From Amoebidium appalachense (taxonomy: Eukaryota; Ichthyosporea), in NCBI GenBank assembly GCA_963693365.1, contig CAVNZM010000006.1:10726001-10790000 (forward strand): a DNA stretch of 64,000 bases, read 5' to 3'. This document shows positions 42,150 to 62,181 of this stretch, piece after piece. Position numbers and translations under genes: made by a program. Under the pieces are notes generated by a model. It saw only the letters and a program-made list of their open reading frames with translations. It made no database searches and was not told the origin of the DNA. Numbering within the stretch: the stretch's first letter is position 1; the number at the start of each line of letters is the position of its first letter.

Positions 42150-43214
42150 GGCCACAGTCCCACACTGGGCTGGCAACCTGTGTGCTAGCCCCCTGCCGTT
42201 CCCCGCACCATCATACGTATATCACCACACACTTTCTGGGTGCCAAGGAGTGATAAATGGGGCTGAAACCTGTGTTACCCTGGTGGAAGCAGGAGAGAAA
42301 ATAGCGTGCCTACCGAACCATGTATAGCTATCAAGCTGCCTGTGCTTGGCTTTGAAGAAAGGAGCGTCTGATTCAACCGGGCTGGGTGTGAACGGAACCA
42401 CTGTGCTAGAGACTTTACCAATCTAACTAAATCGATTATGCACAAATTCGAGTCATCGAGTTTGAACTTTTGTTGTCTAACACTAAGAAGGGGACAAACC
42501 AAGAGCAGGTGTATATGCAAGTACACAATCTCTAAGTTGCTGTCATGGACTTTTCGTGGGTGACTTTGTTCTCTTGCTGTCCAAACCTGAGCTCGCTTCA
42601 GCTGAGTGTCCTTTTTTCTCAGGAGGCTTCGGCTCAGTTTCTGGTTAGCTGGAAAGTGTTACGCAAAATAAAGATCTGAGTAGCCATTTTTGGTAGTCAT
42701 GTAGCTTTATTTGGCTTTTTTGCAAGAGCCATTTCCCACAGTGCTGCGTAAACCAATGAAATGCTGGGTGCTTGTTCCCAGTTCGGTTTGTCGCATGTCG
42801 CAAACATCAACAACTTTCAGGCTCTTGCATGCTGTATGTTGTATGCATATGCACAGAACCCCACATTCTCTTCACTGCGTTGATTTATGTGTTATAAAAG
42901 TCTGTTAAAAGGCAGCCTCTTTAGCTGCAGCCTGCATACTCTGAATCTAGCACAGTGAAGGCGAAGCCATGGCGGCCGATATCCGATGTGTGTGTCACGG
43001 TTGGCATTCATCACATTCCACAGCAGTCTAGGTCTACCAATAAAAACAAAAGAGAAAAAAGCGGTGATATGAATTATTTTTGTTACAAGATTATACTTTT
43101 TAAATTTCATGTTTAAAAAGTTTTAAGGTTTATTTTGTTTTTATTATGCAATCTTGAAATATAAATCATACAAGCAGGTGTCCTTAGCTTCAACTTCAAA
43201 ATATTCACGATCAG
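42150..43214. other. FNIP 5' flank, no further gene recognised
   Basis: Mostly unique sequence holding the presumed FNIP promoter and 5' UTR on the minus strand. No clear TATA box was found. Short frames have no domain. Confidence 0.4.
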
Positions 43215-43222
43215 CCTGACTG
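43215..43222. repeat. left 8-bp target-site duplication (CCTGACTG)
   Basis: Identical to 44708-44715; it directly abuts the hAT-like terminus CAAGGTTGTGCC. Confidence 0.85.
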
Positions 43223-43410
43223 CAAGGTTGTGCCTGACCGTGACGACTACGACTTGACTTGACTAGTCAGGTTTTGGGATTTTGTTGACTACGACTGCGA
43301 CTAAAGTCAGGGGCCTCCCAACGACTCCGACTACGACTAAAATGACGACTTTCATGTCATGTTGGGGGGGAAGGGGAGAGGGGGGGATCCGGAGGAGGAG
43401 GGGGACAGGT

Positions 43411-43502
<92 letters not shown>
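43411..43502. repeat. 92-base uninterrupted G run
   Basis: The longest pure homopolymer in the window, inside the hAT-like element. True length may differ because such runs are hard to sequence. Confidence 0.9.
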
Positions 43503-43503
<1 letters not shown>

Positions 43504-43947
43504 GGTAAACTGCCATTGTATGACTTGAAGAGAAGTTGTCCTGTACTCACATTTAATACAAAACTTTCCACGCGTGTATCCCTGGTTGCTGCCACAGCGA
43601 AAAATAGTATACAATTGATCAGTGCACGTACCCTTGCAAGGTCACCTTAACTGATAAATTCAGCATGGCCGCGTAGTGTCACTACTTTTTCTATAATAAT
43701 TATTAGGTCGTTGCCAAAAAAAACTACAACTTCGAATGCCACTGGCATCGATGCCACCCCCCTCCTCCCCCCCCCCCCCTCCCCCCCCTCCCCCCCCCCC
43801 CCATCCCCCTCCTTATCCATCATCACCACCCCCTCCTCCTTGCCCAGAGCTAGTTTTTCGGAACCCGCCTCCTTTGAATATTCGGGCGTTAATTCCGGAA
43901 TGTAGCAAGTTGTTTAGAGTGGTTTCAGACTGCTTCTTGCATGCAAG

Positions 43948-44579
43948 CTGCATGCTACCGGTGAGTGTGCATGTTGGGTTGAGTTCTGCACACATGAATT
44001 CCATGACTGTAACGCCCAAACGTGTGCTGTTGAAGACCTGCCAGACATGTAAATACATGTTCGGTGATATATATTAGTATGGTTATTGATGCATGTGTGG
44101 CCGTGCTATATCGATATGGATATCGCTCACCTCCGCTATAGGGGCCGACCACAAGGCATACATAACACTGCGCACAATCAGGATTTCATTGCCCACATGT
44201 GCCACATGAGCATCCCCCCCCCCCCCCCCCCCCCCCAACCACCAGTGTCCACCACCCACCCACCTGCATGCTACCGGTGAGTGTGCATGTTGGGTTGAGT
44301 TCTGCACACATGAATTCCATGACTGTAACGCCCAAACGTGTGCTGTTGAAGACCTGCCAGACATGTAAATACATGTTCGGTGATATATATTAGTATGGTT
44401 ATTGATGCATGTGTGGCCGTGCTATATCGATATGGATATCGCTCACCTCCGCTATAGGGGCCGACCACAAGGCATACATAACACTGCGCACAATCAGGAT
44501 TTCATTGCCCACATGTGCCACATGAGCATCCCCCCCCCCCCCCCCCCCCCCCAACCACCAGTGTCCACCACCCACCCAC
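43948..44579. repeat. perfect 316-bp tandem duplication inside the hAT-like element
   Basis: 43948-44263 and 44264-44579 appear identical, including a 23-base C run, so the event is very recent (or an assembly duplicate). On the minus strand each unit contains an open stretch GNEILIVRSVMYALWSAPIA followed by a GTGAGC donor, a 110-bp intron-like gap, CTGGCAG and a second open stretch VFNSTRLGVTVMEFMCAEL in the same phase, resembling two exons of an unrecognised gene. No acceptor is available before the first stretch in the inner copy, so it is probably a captured or decayed fragment. Confidence 0.85.
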
Positions 44580-44707
44580 CCAAAGTCGTGGGGCCTAAAG
44601 TCGAAAGTGGCACCCTCGGTGACTCGACTACGACTGCACGACTTTACATATTCAGTGACTACGACTGGCGACTGGCAGTCAAGTCGAGTCAAGTCGGTAC
44701 ATCCCTG

Positions 44708-44715
44708 CCTGACTG
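44708..44715. repeat. right 8-bp target-site duplication (CCTGACTG)
   Basis: Matches 43215-43222 exactly. Confidence 0.85.
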
Positions 44716-44856
44716 TTTCCAAGCCTCAAGGCTTCCTATCGGATGTTCTGTTGCCAAGCGAGACACAACTAATGGTCAGTGAGCTTGCGGCGTCTTGCAC
44801 TGAACTGTAGTGTGCAATCAACCGTGTTACCTTTTGTGCAGTTTGGTGCCGGCAAT

Positions 44857-53659
<8,803 letters not shown>

Positions 53660-54460
53660 GCATTCATATGCTTGAAAGAAAACAGCGACCCTGATCAAGA
53701 GTTGGCTTTTTCTTCTTCTTCTTCTTTTTTTTTTTTTGGCTCTTTTACGACTCTCTGGACGTATTTTGCCATACCCTATACTTTTTGCCACACTCTGCAT
53801 GCTCTCCCCCTCAAAGAAATGGGCACGAGCGGCTCCGTCTGTCCGTCCCGAAATACTTCAAAAATCTCTCGTTATTACTTGCCTAGGTGACCATGATTTT
53901 GGGACGTATGACCTGCAATGTGATATGTGACCAAAATGGAAATAATGGTGCCAAAAGCCATATAGTAGGCCTTGCATGTACATATACGGTGCACGGTTGA
54001 TGATTGGATGTGAATGCATGCCATAGATGGCAAAATGGCGTAATGACATGTTAACTGCCTGTAGAATGGCAGGTGCAACTAATGACTTAAGCATCATAAC
54101 ACCTCACGGTTCACACAAGACATAAACATTCGGGCCAAGGTGCAAGCCCACACCACAAAACACGTGCATGTCTCGCACACAACATGAAAAAACAACACAA
54201 CCCACACACACAGACCCATATTCACAGTGTCACTTTTGAGGCATGACCAAGATAGCACAATGTGTTTTATTCATGTATACTTGTGCTAAGTAAACATTGT
54301 CGGGGGCCGGATAGGCCCAGTACTCTCTAGGCCGTTCCGACCCCGATGCATGATATATCACACACTTCATAATGGGGCATGGCTGTCAGACCCTCAGGGT
54401 GAAGCAGAATGCTGCCTGGCCTTCCATGACTACTCGGCTAGGCGTACATGTGTGTGTTTT

Positions 54461-54491
<31 letters not shown>

Positions 54492-54711
54492 TGCGCGCGC
54501 ACGGACGTGTGTATGTGTGCAAGTGTGTGTGGGTATGTGCATGCAGGTACGTGCGTGTAAATGCACATGTTCTTGCACAAGTGCTGCTATATACAATCCC
54601 AACACATCAAACCGCCCACGCACCCCTGCCGTATCTGTGCGTGCCACCAACCACCTTATCTACCGGCTTAGTGCACACATATCAGCTTCCTCTCTCGTGT
54701 GTACACGTGCC
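53660..54711. other. 3' intergenic space between convergent PRKCSH and U2AF1
   Basis: Both 3' UTRs must lie here. A clear polyadenylation hexamer is seen only for U2AF1. No further gene recognised. Confidence 0.5.
54266..54271 (-). terminator. polyadenylation signal of U2AF1
   Basis: AATAAA on the minus strand (TTTATT on plus), about 440 bases after the U2AF1 stop codon. Confidence 0.5.
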
Positions 54712-55094
54712 CTATCGCCTGCGGAAACCAGGTGAGCGTGACCGTCCCCTGCGAAATCCCCGGTCATCCCTTCGGTCCCTCTCAAATCTGCAACACACAA
54801 GAGTTAGTCGGTGTGTGTCATGTGTGTGCACGTGCGTGCCTGCTGATGTGTGTGTGTGCAAAATTATTGTGCAAAAGTGCCATTGCCCAAACAGGGTGTG
54901 GTATGATGATATATTTACATTTAGGTCTCCTTCTACTTTCCTGGTGCCTTTTCCTCTTGCACGGCCACTAGAAGATGGCCGGGTGGACGCTGGCATTGCT
55001 ACACATAATACACCGACAAACAACCTCACACATACAAAGAAATGCAACGTAAAAAAATCCCGTTTTTATGGAGACCTATGCCGTCCACATGGAC

Positions 55095-55127
<33 letters not shown>

Positions 55128-55180
55128 TCTGGTGCATGACACGAAACTCGATGGCAAACGGTGGGCGTGTGAGCATGTGA

Positions 55181-55272
<92 letters not shown>

Positions 55273-55636
55273 GGTGTGTGTGTTGGTGTTGGTTGTGGTG
55301 GTGGTGGTGGTGGTGGGGGGGGGGGGGGGGGGGGGGGGAGGGGGGGGGGGGGGGGGAGGGGGGACAACATACCCTCGAGAGCGTGAGCCAAACAGCTGCC
55401 TGCGCAGGTCCTTGCTGATGGGCTTGACGTGCATGAAATTGCAAAAGCCCCCCCGGTTGCACTCATTCATCTCGTACTGCCGGCAGCACGCCTCCCGGAA
55501 GTCCGTCACTGGAGACAGCTCGGCATGGATGGGTCGCCCTGCACCCGGGGGGGGGGTGAGAAATGTTGTGGAACAGAAAAGGGGTGAATGGCACGCAACT
55601 TTATAACAAGAAGAATATTGGGGAGGGGCGGAGGGG

Positions 55637-55668
<32 letters not shown>

Positions 55669-55673
55669 AAGGA

Positions 55674-55748
<75 letters not shown>

Positions 55749-56583
55749 TGTGCGTACTTCGTGTGCTGCGCGAGCGCCCATGTGTGTGTGGTGGACGTGT
55801 TGTGTGTGCATGTCTTCTTGCGTGTGCCTGAAAGTGGGATTGTGTGTGGTGAGGGCATGCCTGCACTGGATGGTGCATGTTTGGAACTATGTTAAGACTA
55901 TGACGAACAGAACACTTGAATCTCGGTAACTCCCACACGTCAAACCTTCCGGTGCCTTTCACAATCTCACTTGCCTCCCCCCCCCCCCCCCCCCCCCCCC
56001 CCCCAACACACTTCCCCACCACCCCCCACCCCCCACCATTCACGGCCACCACCACACCACCACCACATTAAGGTACAGGTATCCCCTCAGACATGGACTG
56101 TTGCTAGGAGGTAGATATGATTACCCCTAGCCCGCCCCCCCCCCCCCCCCCCCCCCCCTCCCCTCCCCCCAAACACACACGCACATTAATACACAGACAC
56201 GCACACACCAAAGACATTGTGATGCGAGTCAAGCCGTGGGCACAACAGGCAGTATCGTGGCTGCAAACAACCAGAAACCATAAAATGCCGGTCACCTTAG
56301 CGTGAACTCAGACTGCACATGCGGATTTGGCAACATGCAAAAGCGAGAGGGTGTGAATGCAAGCCACATGAACGAGCATGAGGGTAAGCATAAGTATGAG
56401 CACTGGTGAGTGAGAGAGGATGTTTGTGTGTAGTTCAGTGTTCATTGTTTTTTTATGGGGGGGTTTGTGTGTGTGTTTGTGTGTGTGCATGTGTGTTTGT
56501 GTGCATGTGAGAGTGTACATGCATGCATGTGTACACCCGCAGGCCAGTGCAAGAAGGCAAAGGCGGGATGCATAAAATATCCA

Positions 56584-56618
<35 letters not shown>

Positions 56619-57215
56619 ATGTGCCTGTGCATTGCATGTGCATGTGCCTGTGCATATGTGTGTGCCTGCACACACCCGCAAACCATCTGTTGTTGAGGTC
56701 GTTGACCGCCTTCTCTGCATCCTCCTCACTAGCAAACTTGACGTAGACATTGCCGATCAGGTGGTCCCCAAGGTTGTCGCAGAAGTTCATCTCCTCAACC
56801 TCCCCGTACTTGGAGGTCAGCTCCACAAACACATCCTCGTACACCTGTGCAAACAGTGAGAAACTCCCCTTATATGCCTTAGCACGAACCCTTGCCCTCA
56901 CCCCTGCTCCTCCCTCCCCCTTCCCCCCCCCCCCCCCTCTCCCCCCCCCCCACACACACACAAGCACACACGTACACACTCAAGCACGGACACACGCGCG
57001 CGCGCGCGCGCGCGCACGCACACACACACACCCACAAACACACAACAGACACAAACACCGCCACTCATCCACGCACACCCCAACACACTATCCCTCCCCA
57101 CTACACGTGCAGACACACACCATCCCCTCAATGCACACGTGCACACACAAGTAACACGTGCTTGAGACTGCTAATCACAACAGCTATAATAATCGCCTCA
57201 TCACACGCACACGCA

Positions 57216-57246
<31 letters not shown>

Positions 57247-59147
57247 CCCCCTCCCCCCTCCCCCCCCCCCCCCCCCGCCACACGCACACACACACCTCCT
57301 CCCCCGCCCTTTGGGCCGCTACCTCCAGTTCTTAAGGAGACTTAGGGGATGGTTTGCCGGCAATGTAATCGGGGGATCCAATTGATCGGGATCTATCAAA
57401 TTCCAGTCTGTGAGCCGGCTGAAATTGTCACTTTCGGGGCTTTTAATTACAAGCTGTCTAAATTTCGACGCTAGATCCAGAGAGAATGACCGCATAAATT
57501 TGCCCTGAAAATAAAATCCTAATAGTAAAGTGGGGGGCAATTACATAACAAAGTTTCAATGTCAGCCCCTCGTAGGGTCTTATTCTACCCTCTCCATAAT
57601 TGCTTATGCTTAGCAAAATATGGGCACCTCAACCGAGGGCTACCACTCCCCCGGACGAAAATTTTATTAGGTAATACCCCCCCCCACTTTATAAGTGAAT
57701 TTTCATTTTCTCCCAAAGTTTATGAGGTCAATCGTCCAGAATCTAGGCGGGGTTTATGGAGCAAATTGAACTTTCGGACAATTCGGCATAATTGATCGAC
57801 TTGATCAATTATGGAATTTGGTCGATCTCGATCCGTTGCGAACCCCCAATATTTAACTAAAATCCATCCCCTGAGTCTCCTTAACATCAATACTTTAGAT
57901 CATAACAGCGCACATAGTGATAAGGCCCCCAAGCAAACAATCTAGGCCCGTGCACCTCTCCCAGCCCAAGCTCAAGCAGCTCCACAACCCGTATGTCTGA
58001 GTCATAAATAACCTCCACAGACATGCTTAACCCCCCCCCCCCCCCCCCACCTCCTCAAAGTACTTTAAACCCCATCCACACATATGCCCCCCACACCTCC
58101 TAAAGTACTTCAATCCCTCCCGCCCCCCGCACACACCAACCCTCCCCCCCTCCCCCTAACCGAAACATCAAAGTACGTCCAGCCCTCCCACGCGCATACT
58201 AAAACCCTCCCGCTCCTCAAAGTACTTCAAGCCCACGAAACACGCACACACTTCCCCCCCCCCCCCCCCTCCGCCTCCACTCGCACATGTAACCCCCCCC
58301 CCCTCCCCAAAGTACTTCAAACCCCCCCACACACACACATGTTACCCCTCCACATACATGATACCCGCACACATACACATACTACCCCCCCTCTCCCCCT
58401 CCCCCCCCCCTCCTCCTCTACACACACACAGCCACACCCACACCCACACCCACACCCACACACACCCACCCACCCACCCACCCACCCACCCACACACACC
58501 TCTTCGAAGTACTTCTGGATGTCGTCCTCTGTCATGTCCACCCCGGGCCTGCCGTCTGGGCGCTTGGGCACATTGTTTGGGTTCTGGTAGAAGTTCTGCA
58601 GCAGAATGGTCTGGCTGAATGTGGGGCGGTTGTGCTGCCGCGAGCACCGGTCACCGTGCCGGCACGCACCGATCTTAAAATAGAACGGGCAGTTGACCCT
58701 GTGCACGCCAGAGGATGAAGGGGGAGAGAGGGAGAAGGGGGGGAGAGGAGCCGGAAGGAAGGGGGGGTGGGGGGAGGGGGGAAGAGGGGGGGGGGAAGGG
58801 GGGGGAACAGAGAGCAACAGTCAGTAAGGGTAGCAAGTAAGCGCAGACGAGGATACAATAGAGTTCCCTGCAACGACACCACACGTATGTGTGGGTTGAG
58901 GCTCACAGAAAGGTACGTGTAAATGCACGTGCGACCAATCTCGGTGTGTAAACAATGTGCCACCCCCACCACCCCTTGTATTCTTCAGCACAAAGAAAAG
59001 GAGTCGTGGGTAGGGGCAGGTGGAGGGGGGGGGGGGGGGAGGGGGGGGGGGGGGGAGGGGAGGGGGGGGGGGGGGAAGAGACGAAGCGATAGGCAACGAA
59101 TATCGACCTTTGCTCTGTGCGCATGGCGAAAAAAGAATCTCCAGTGT

Positions 59148-59198
<51 letters not shown>

Positions 59199-59793
59199 CG
59201 TGCGCGCGCGCGCACCTCTCTTGTGCTCAGCTCAACAAACAAGGTCCCCAGGTGTCGAGCAATACAAGATGTTGGTATGTATGTGCGTGTTTATAATTGT
59301 CAGGGTGCCGCCTGGTGAATCTGAGTGTGCTGAGCACGGTGCGTGTGTCCTGATGTACCAGACTGGGTGTGTCTGTGTGGGCACATGTGTGCGTGTATGT
59401 GCGTATGTGCGCGCGTGCTCGTGTGCTTAATATATTACAAGCCCTTTAGAGCGTTAAGAGCAGTCATTATGTCATAGTTCTATTCCTCAAATTGCTGGGT
59501 AACTGCACTCGTGATCGACCGACATTATATGTGCGCACGATGTGTGTGCGCGCGCCAAATAGTTGCCTTTGTATTTTTACGTGTGTATTCAGACCGTTCC
59601 TGGTATGTCAAGCTCAATGTTCAGTATGAGTCTGCCAGGGGGTCCATGGGATTGTTTGCTGAATACAGGTGACCCTTAGCAGGGCTCTCAGCGTGTGTCC
59701 CTCATACAGCTGCCAAGCACTACTACCCCACACACGCACACGCACTCACTTGTCCTTCTCCGTGCCGAAGATAGACGCCAGATACTCTGCCAT
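54712..59793 (-). CDS. U2AF1: U2 snRNP auxiliary factor small subunit (U2AF35)
   Basis: U2AF35 recognises the AG of the 3' splice site and heterodimerises with U2AF65 in the nucleus. Exons 59750-59793, 58500-58698, 56676-56844, 55373-55538 and 54712-54787 join in phase to give 217 aa (human 240). It begins [19 protein letters not shown] as in animals. Zinc finger 1 is C-x7-C-x5-C-x3-H ([20 protein letters not shown]), with the Ser equivalent to human Ser34. The U2AF-homology RRM follows ([28 protein letters not shown]), then zinc finger 2 ([19 protein letters not shown]) with the Gln equivalent to Gln157, and [10 protein letters not shown]. The C-terminal RS region is short ([13 protein letters not shown]) and lacks the glycine stretch. 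Introns hold a TTAA MITE, degenerate copies of the exon 2 end, and (CA)n arrays. It is divergent from APC11 and convergent with PRKCSH. Confidence 0.97.
55183..55270. repeat. (GT)n array, U2AF1 intron 4
   Basis: 88 bp of GT on the plus strand, (CA)n in sense, followed by GGT repeats and a G block up to exon 4. Confidence 0.95.
55620..55746. repeat. G block then (GT)n array, U2AF1 intron 3
   Basis: G run (about 55641-55668) and about 70 bp of GT on plus; (CA)n in sense. Confidence 0.93.
56990..57018. repeat. (CG)n tract
   Basis: About 11-12 consecutive CG dinucleotides flanked by CA repeats in U2AF1 intron 2; a candidate Z-DNA former. Confidence 0.9.
57336..57880. mobile_element. TTAA-flanked MITE in U2AF1 intron 2
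   Basis: A 545-bp element between TTAA copies (57332-57335 and 57881-57884). Terminal inverted repeats are GGAGACTTAGGGGATGG and, reading inward from the right, GGAGACTCAGGGGATGG (one mismatch in 17). A further subterminal match (GGATC...ATC...CAAATTCCA near 57382-57402, and in reverse near 57809-57840) extends the inverted similarity to roughly 80-90 bp. Composition is AT-rich and distinct from the host intron. No transposase is encoded. TTAA targets point to piggyBac or Kolobok machinery. Confidence 0.88.
58051..58320 (-). repeat. degenerate tandem copies of the U2AF1 exon 2 end
   Basis: Copies of the motif AAAGTACTTTGAGGAG (sense) occur around 58057, 58102, 58169, 58219 and 58309, in C-rich context. 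The authentic exon 2 end (58500-58519) reads AGAAGTACTTCGAAGAG before the donor GTGTGT. Two relics (58051 and 58096) keep a GAG/GT junction. They lie in intron 2 downstream of the exon. Confidence 0.8.
59153..59215. repeat. (GT)n with a (GC)n tail, U2AF1 intron 1
   Basis: About 40 bp of GT then GTGCGTGCGCGCGCGCG on plus; CA-type in sense. Confidence 0.92.
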
Positions 59794-60409
59794 GGTCGCT
59801 GTGTGTGTCCGGCCAACCTACAAGCAACCCTTTGCCACAAACACCAACTGTTGCTAGAGCCTTAAGTTCACCAGCTCAGTGAGCTAGGTGCTGTATCACA
59901 CGCAGGCTTCCTTGAATGGGCAGCCCTGTTCGTTCTACTTCCTTCACGCCTCTATATAACTTGAAGCATGTGAAATCTTGGCAAAATCCGATCGGCTATT
60001 GTCTCCGTTTGAAAAAGTTGCCGAGCGCTACACATGCAAGGACGTTCTATATATAACTCAGTTTGCTAAATTTAGATATTACGAGATTGTTTGCGCAAAC
60101 GTTTTTTTGACGCAGTTATTCAGAGCATGTTGTAGGTCCATATATCGTTTAGCTATAGTCAGTGTTGTAGGTACATACGTCGTTAACTACTGAAAGTTTT
60201 AACGAGGTTTAACGACGTATAAAAGATAACAGTGCTTGAGAGCCTGAACCGGCACGCCCCTGTTATGATATTATGCCATAGCACAGCTGACCAATTAGAA
60301 CCTGAGTTGATAAATATTTTTCGTTGCTTTTAAGCACGAAGGAGTCACACCGTGGCTCAAGTGCCCTTATGTGGACGGTGGTGGTCGGAAACGTGCGCCA
60401 GAAAACGAG
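59794..60409. promoter_or_regulatory. divergent promoter region of U2AF1 and APC11
   Basis: Only 616 bp separate the two start codons. TATATA at 59953-59958 is suitably placed for U2AF1 (about 160 bp upstream on the minus strand). CCAAT near 60281 lies about 130 bp before the APC11 start. No other gene fits between them, so a shared bidirectional promoter is likely. Confidence 0.6.
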
Positions 60410-61527
60410 ATGATGAAAGTCAAAATACAAAGTAAGTTGGGGCTTGCAACCAAAGCTTTAAGCATACGTGGGTTGTGTCTCTGCATTTGCTGACGATATT
60501 TTTTTGCTTCCACAGGGTAAGAGTCCTCGCAGCTGTGGTCGAAGATGCACAGATTCCGATGTTCTCGGAAATTCTTTTGCTTGGTAGGACCCAATGGTGC
60601 AGTCACAGGGTGCTCCGCACATCTTTGCATTCCACATTGCTCACGTTGGGGCCATACGGCGCATGGTTTTTATTTCTGGATTCGTTTTTTTCTCATTTTG
60701 TGTTACCGTGGTTACCCAGGCGCACGAGTATGTGCTCGCATGTGTTATGTGTGTGGGCATCTGCAAAATCGTGCGTGCTTATTTTTGTCGGCTCGGGCAC
60801 ATGACCTGTACGACGGGCGCAAAGAGAAGGATGTGAGTGTGCATTGCTCCGCATCTGCATGCGCTTTTTTTTTTTTTTGTGCACCATCCTCAGAAGCCAC
60901 ATAAGTCAGGGTGTATACTTTTTATGCTCTCTGTTGAGCTGACTTCGTACGAGCTTTCTACCTTCCGTTTTCGGCTGTACACAGACATACACAGTGGAGT
61001 AGTGCACACCACTGTCGCAATTATGAGCCCTATTTCGTACTCTTTATCCTCCCTTCTCCCCCCCCCCCCAAAACCTCCCCCTCCCAAACCCCCAACGCAC
61101 AAACACACACGTACGTGCACATGCACATACACACCGTGTGTGCGGGCGTGGCCTCCTTTTGACTCCTCTCCCCTCGCCTCAACCTCTCCCCCTAAAGAAT
61201 ACATCTACAATCGAATCTGTGCCCCACCGACACACACATACACGCACATACACAAACACACACTCACACACACACACACACACACAAAGCTGGAATGCGG
61301 TGGCTGTGTGGCGCTGGGAGGTGGAGGACGAGGAGAGCTGTGGGATCTGCCGCATGGCCTTTGACGGCTGCTGCCCAGACTGCAAGCTGCCGGGTGACGA
61401 CTGCCCCCTAGGTGGGTCCGGCCTGGAAAAAAAAATGAGGGAGGGAGCGAGAGTATGCCTGAGGAGGGAGGAAAGAGGGGAGGGGGAAGGGGGGGCGTTT
61501 TTTTTTTTTTTTTTTTTTTTTTTGGGT

Positions 61528-61561
<34 letters not shown>

Positions 61562-62113
61562 CATGGTTCTTTGCAGAGCAAGCACGAGGGGTAGCGTAGT
61601 GGAGAGATCGAGAGGCACCCGGAGGGGGGGCTGGAGGGGGGGGGGGGGGGGGGGGGGAGTACGGCTGGATGTAAAGAACAGAAATATTTGGTGGCTCTCC
61701 TTGCCTCACATCCGGGTTTTCCCGGTTTCCATAGTTGATGTCAACTTCGGTTACTATCGCAATCTTCCCTTTCGACTTTTCCAACCTCTCCCTTTCCCTC
61801 CTTTCCCTGCTCCTCACATGGGTGGGTGGGTGGGTAGGTAAGTGAATGGGCAAACTGTTGGATTATTCTCCTTCACAACCCCATGCATCTCTGCACATGA
61901 CGTACCATAAAAATGCAACACGACGGGCTCTATCCTTCCCTCCCCCCTCCCCCCCTCCCCGCCCCCCGGACCATAGAAGGTAAAAACCTTCACGCTGTGA
62001 TTTTAAATTTTGACTGATTCGACCCTCATCCCCCCCTCCCCTCCCCATCCCCGGGCTGCTGCCCAAGAGAGCGCGCACACACACGCACACACACACACAC
62101 AGACACAGACACA

Positions 62114-62181
<68 letters not shown>

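Larger units (their letters stand above)
43223..44707. mobile_element. non-autonomous hAT-like DNA transposon, 1485 bp
   Basis: The ends CAAGGTTGTGCC (43223-43234) and the reverse complement of 44696-44707, CAGGGATGTACC, form 12-bp imperfect inverted repeats with the CA(A/G)GG start usual for hAT elements. Perfect 8-bp target duplications CCTGACTG flank it, the hAT length. Both subterminal regions are packed with degenerate GACTACGACT / AGTCAAGTCG repeats. The interior carries a 92-base G run and a perfect 316-bp tandem duplication. No transposase is visible. Confidence 0.85.

Noticed and set aside
43948-44579. Alternating duplicated exons of a functional minus-strand gene
   Set aside because: The inner copy lacks any acceptor before its first stretch (only a G run), and both copies lie within a bounded transposon.
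60516-60804. A long exon starting at 60516 instead of a one-base exon
   Set aside because: The reading continues without similarity to APC11 and leaves no in-phase donor to the conserved WNAVAVW exon, whereas the one-base exon restores a perfect match.
61578-61625. tRNA-like stretch (GGGTAGCGTAGTGG)
   Set aside because: No matching acceptor stem, anticodon arm or T-loop GGTTCGA in register.
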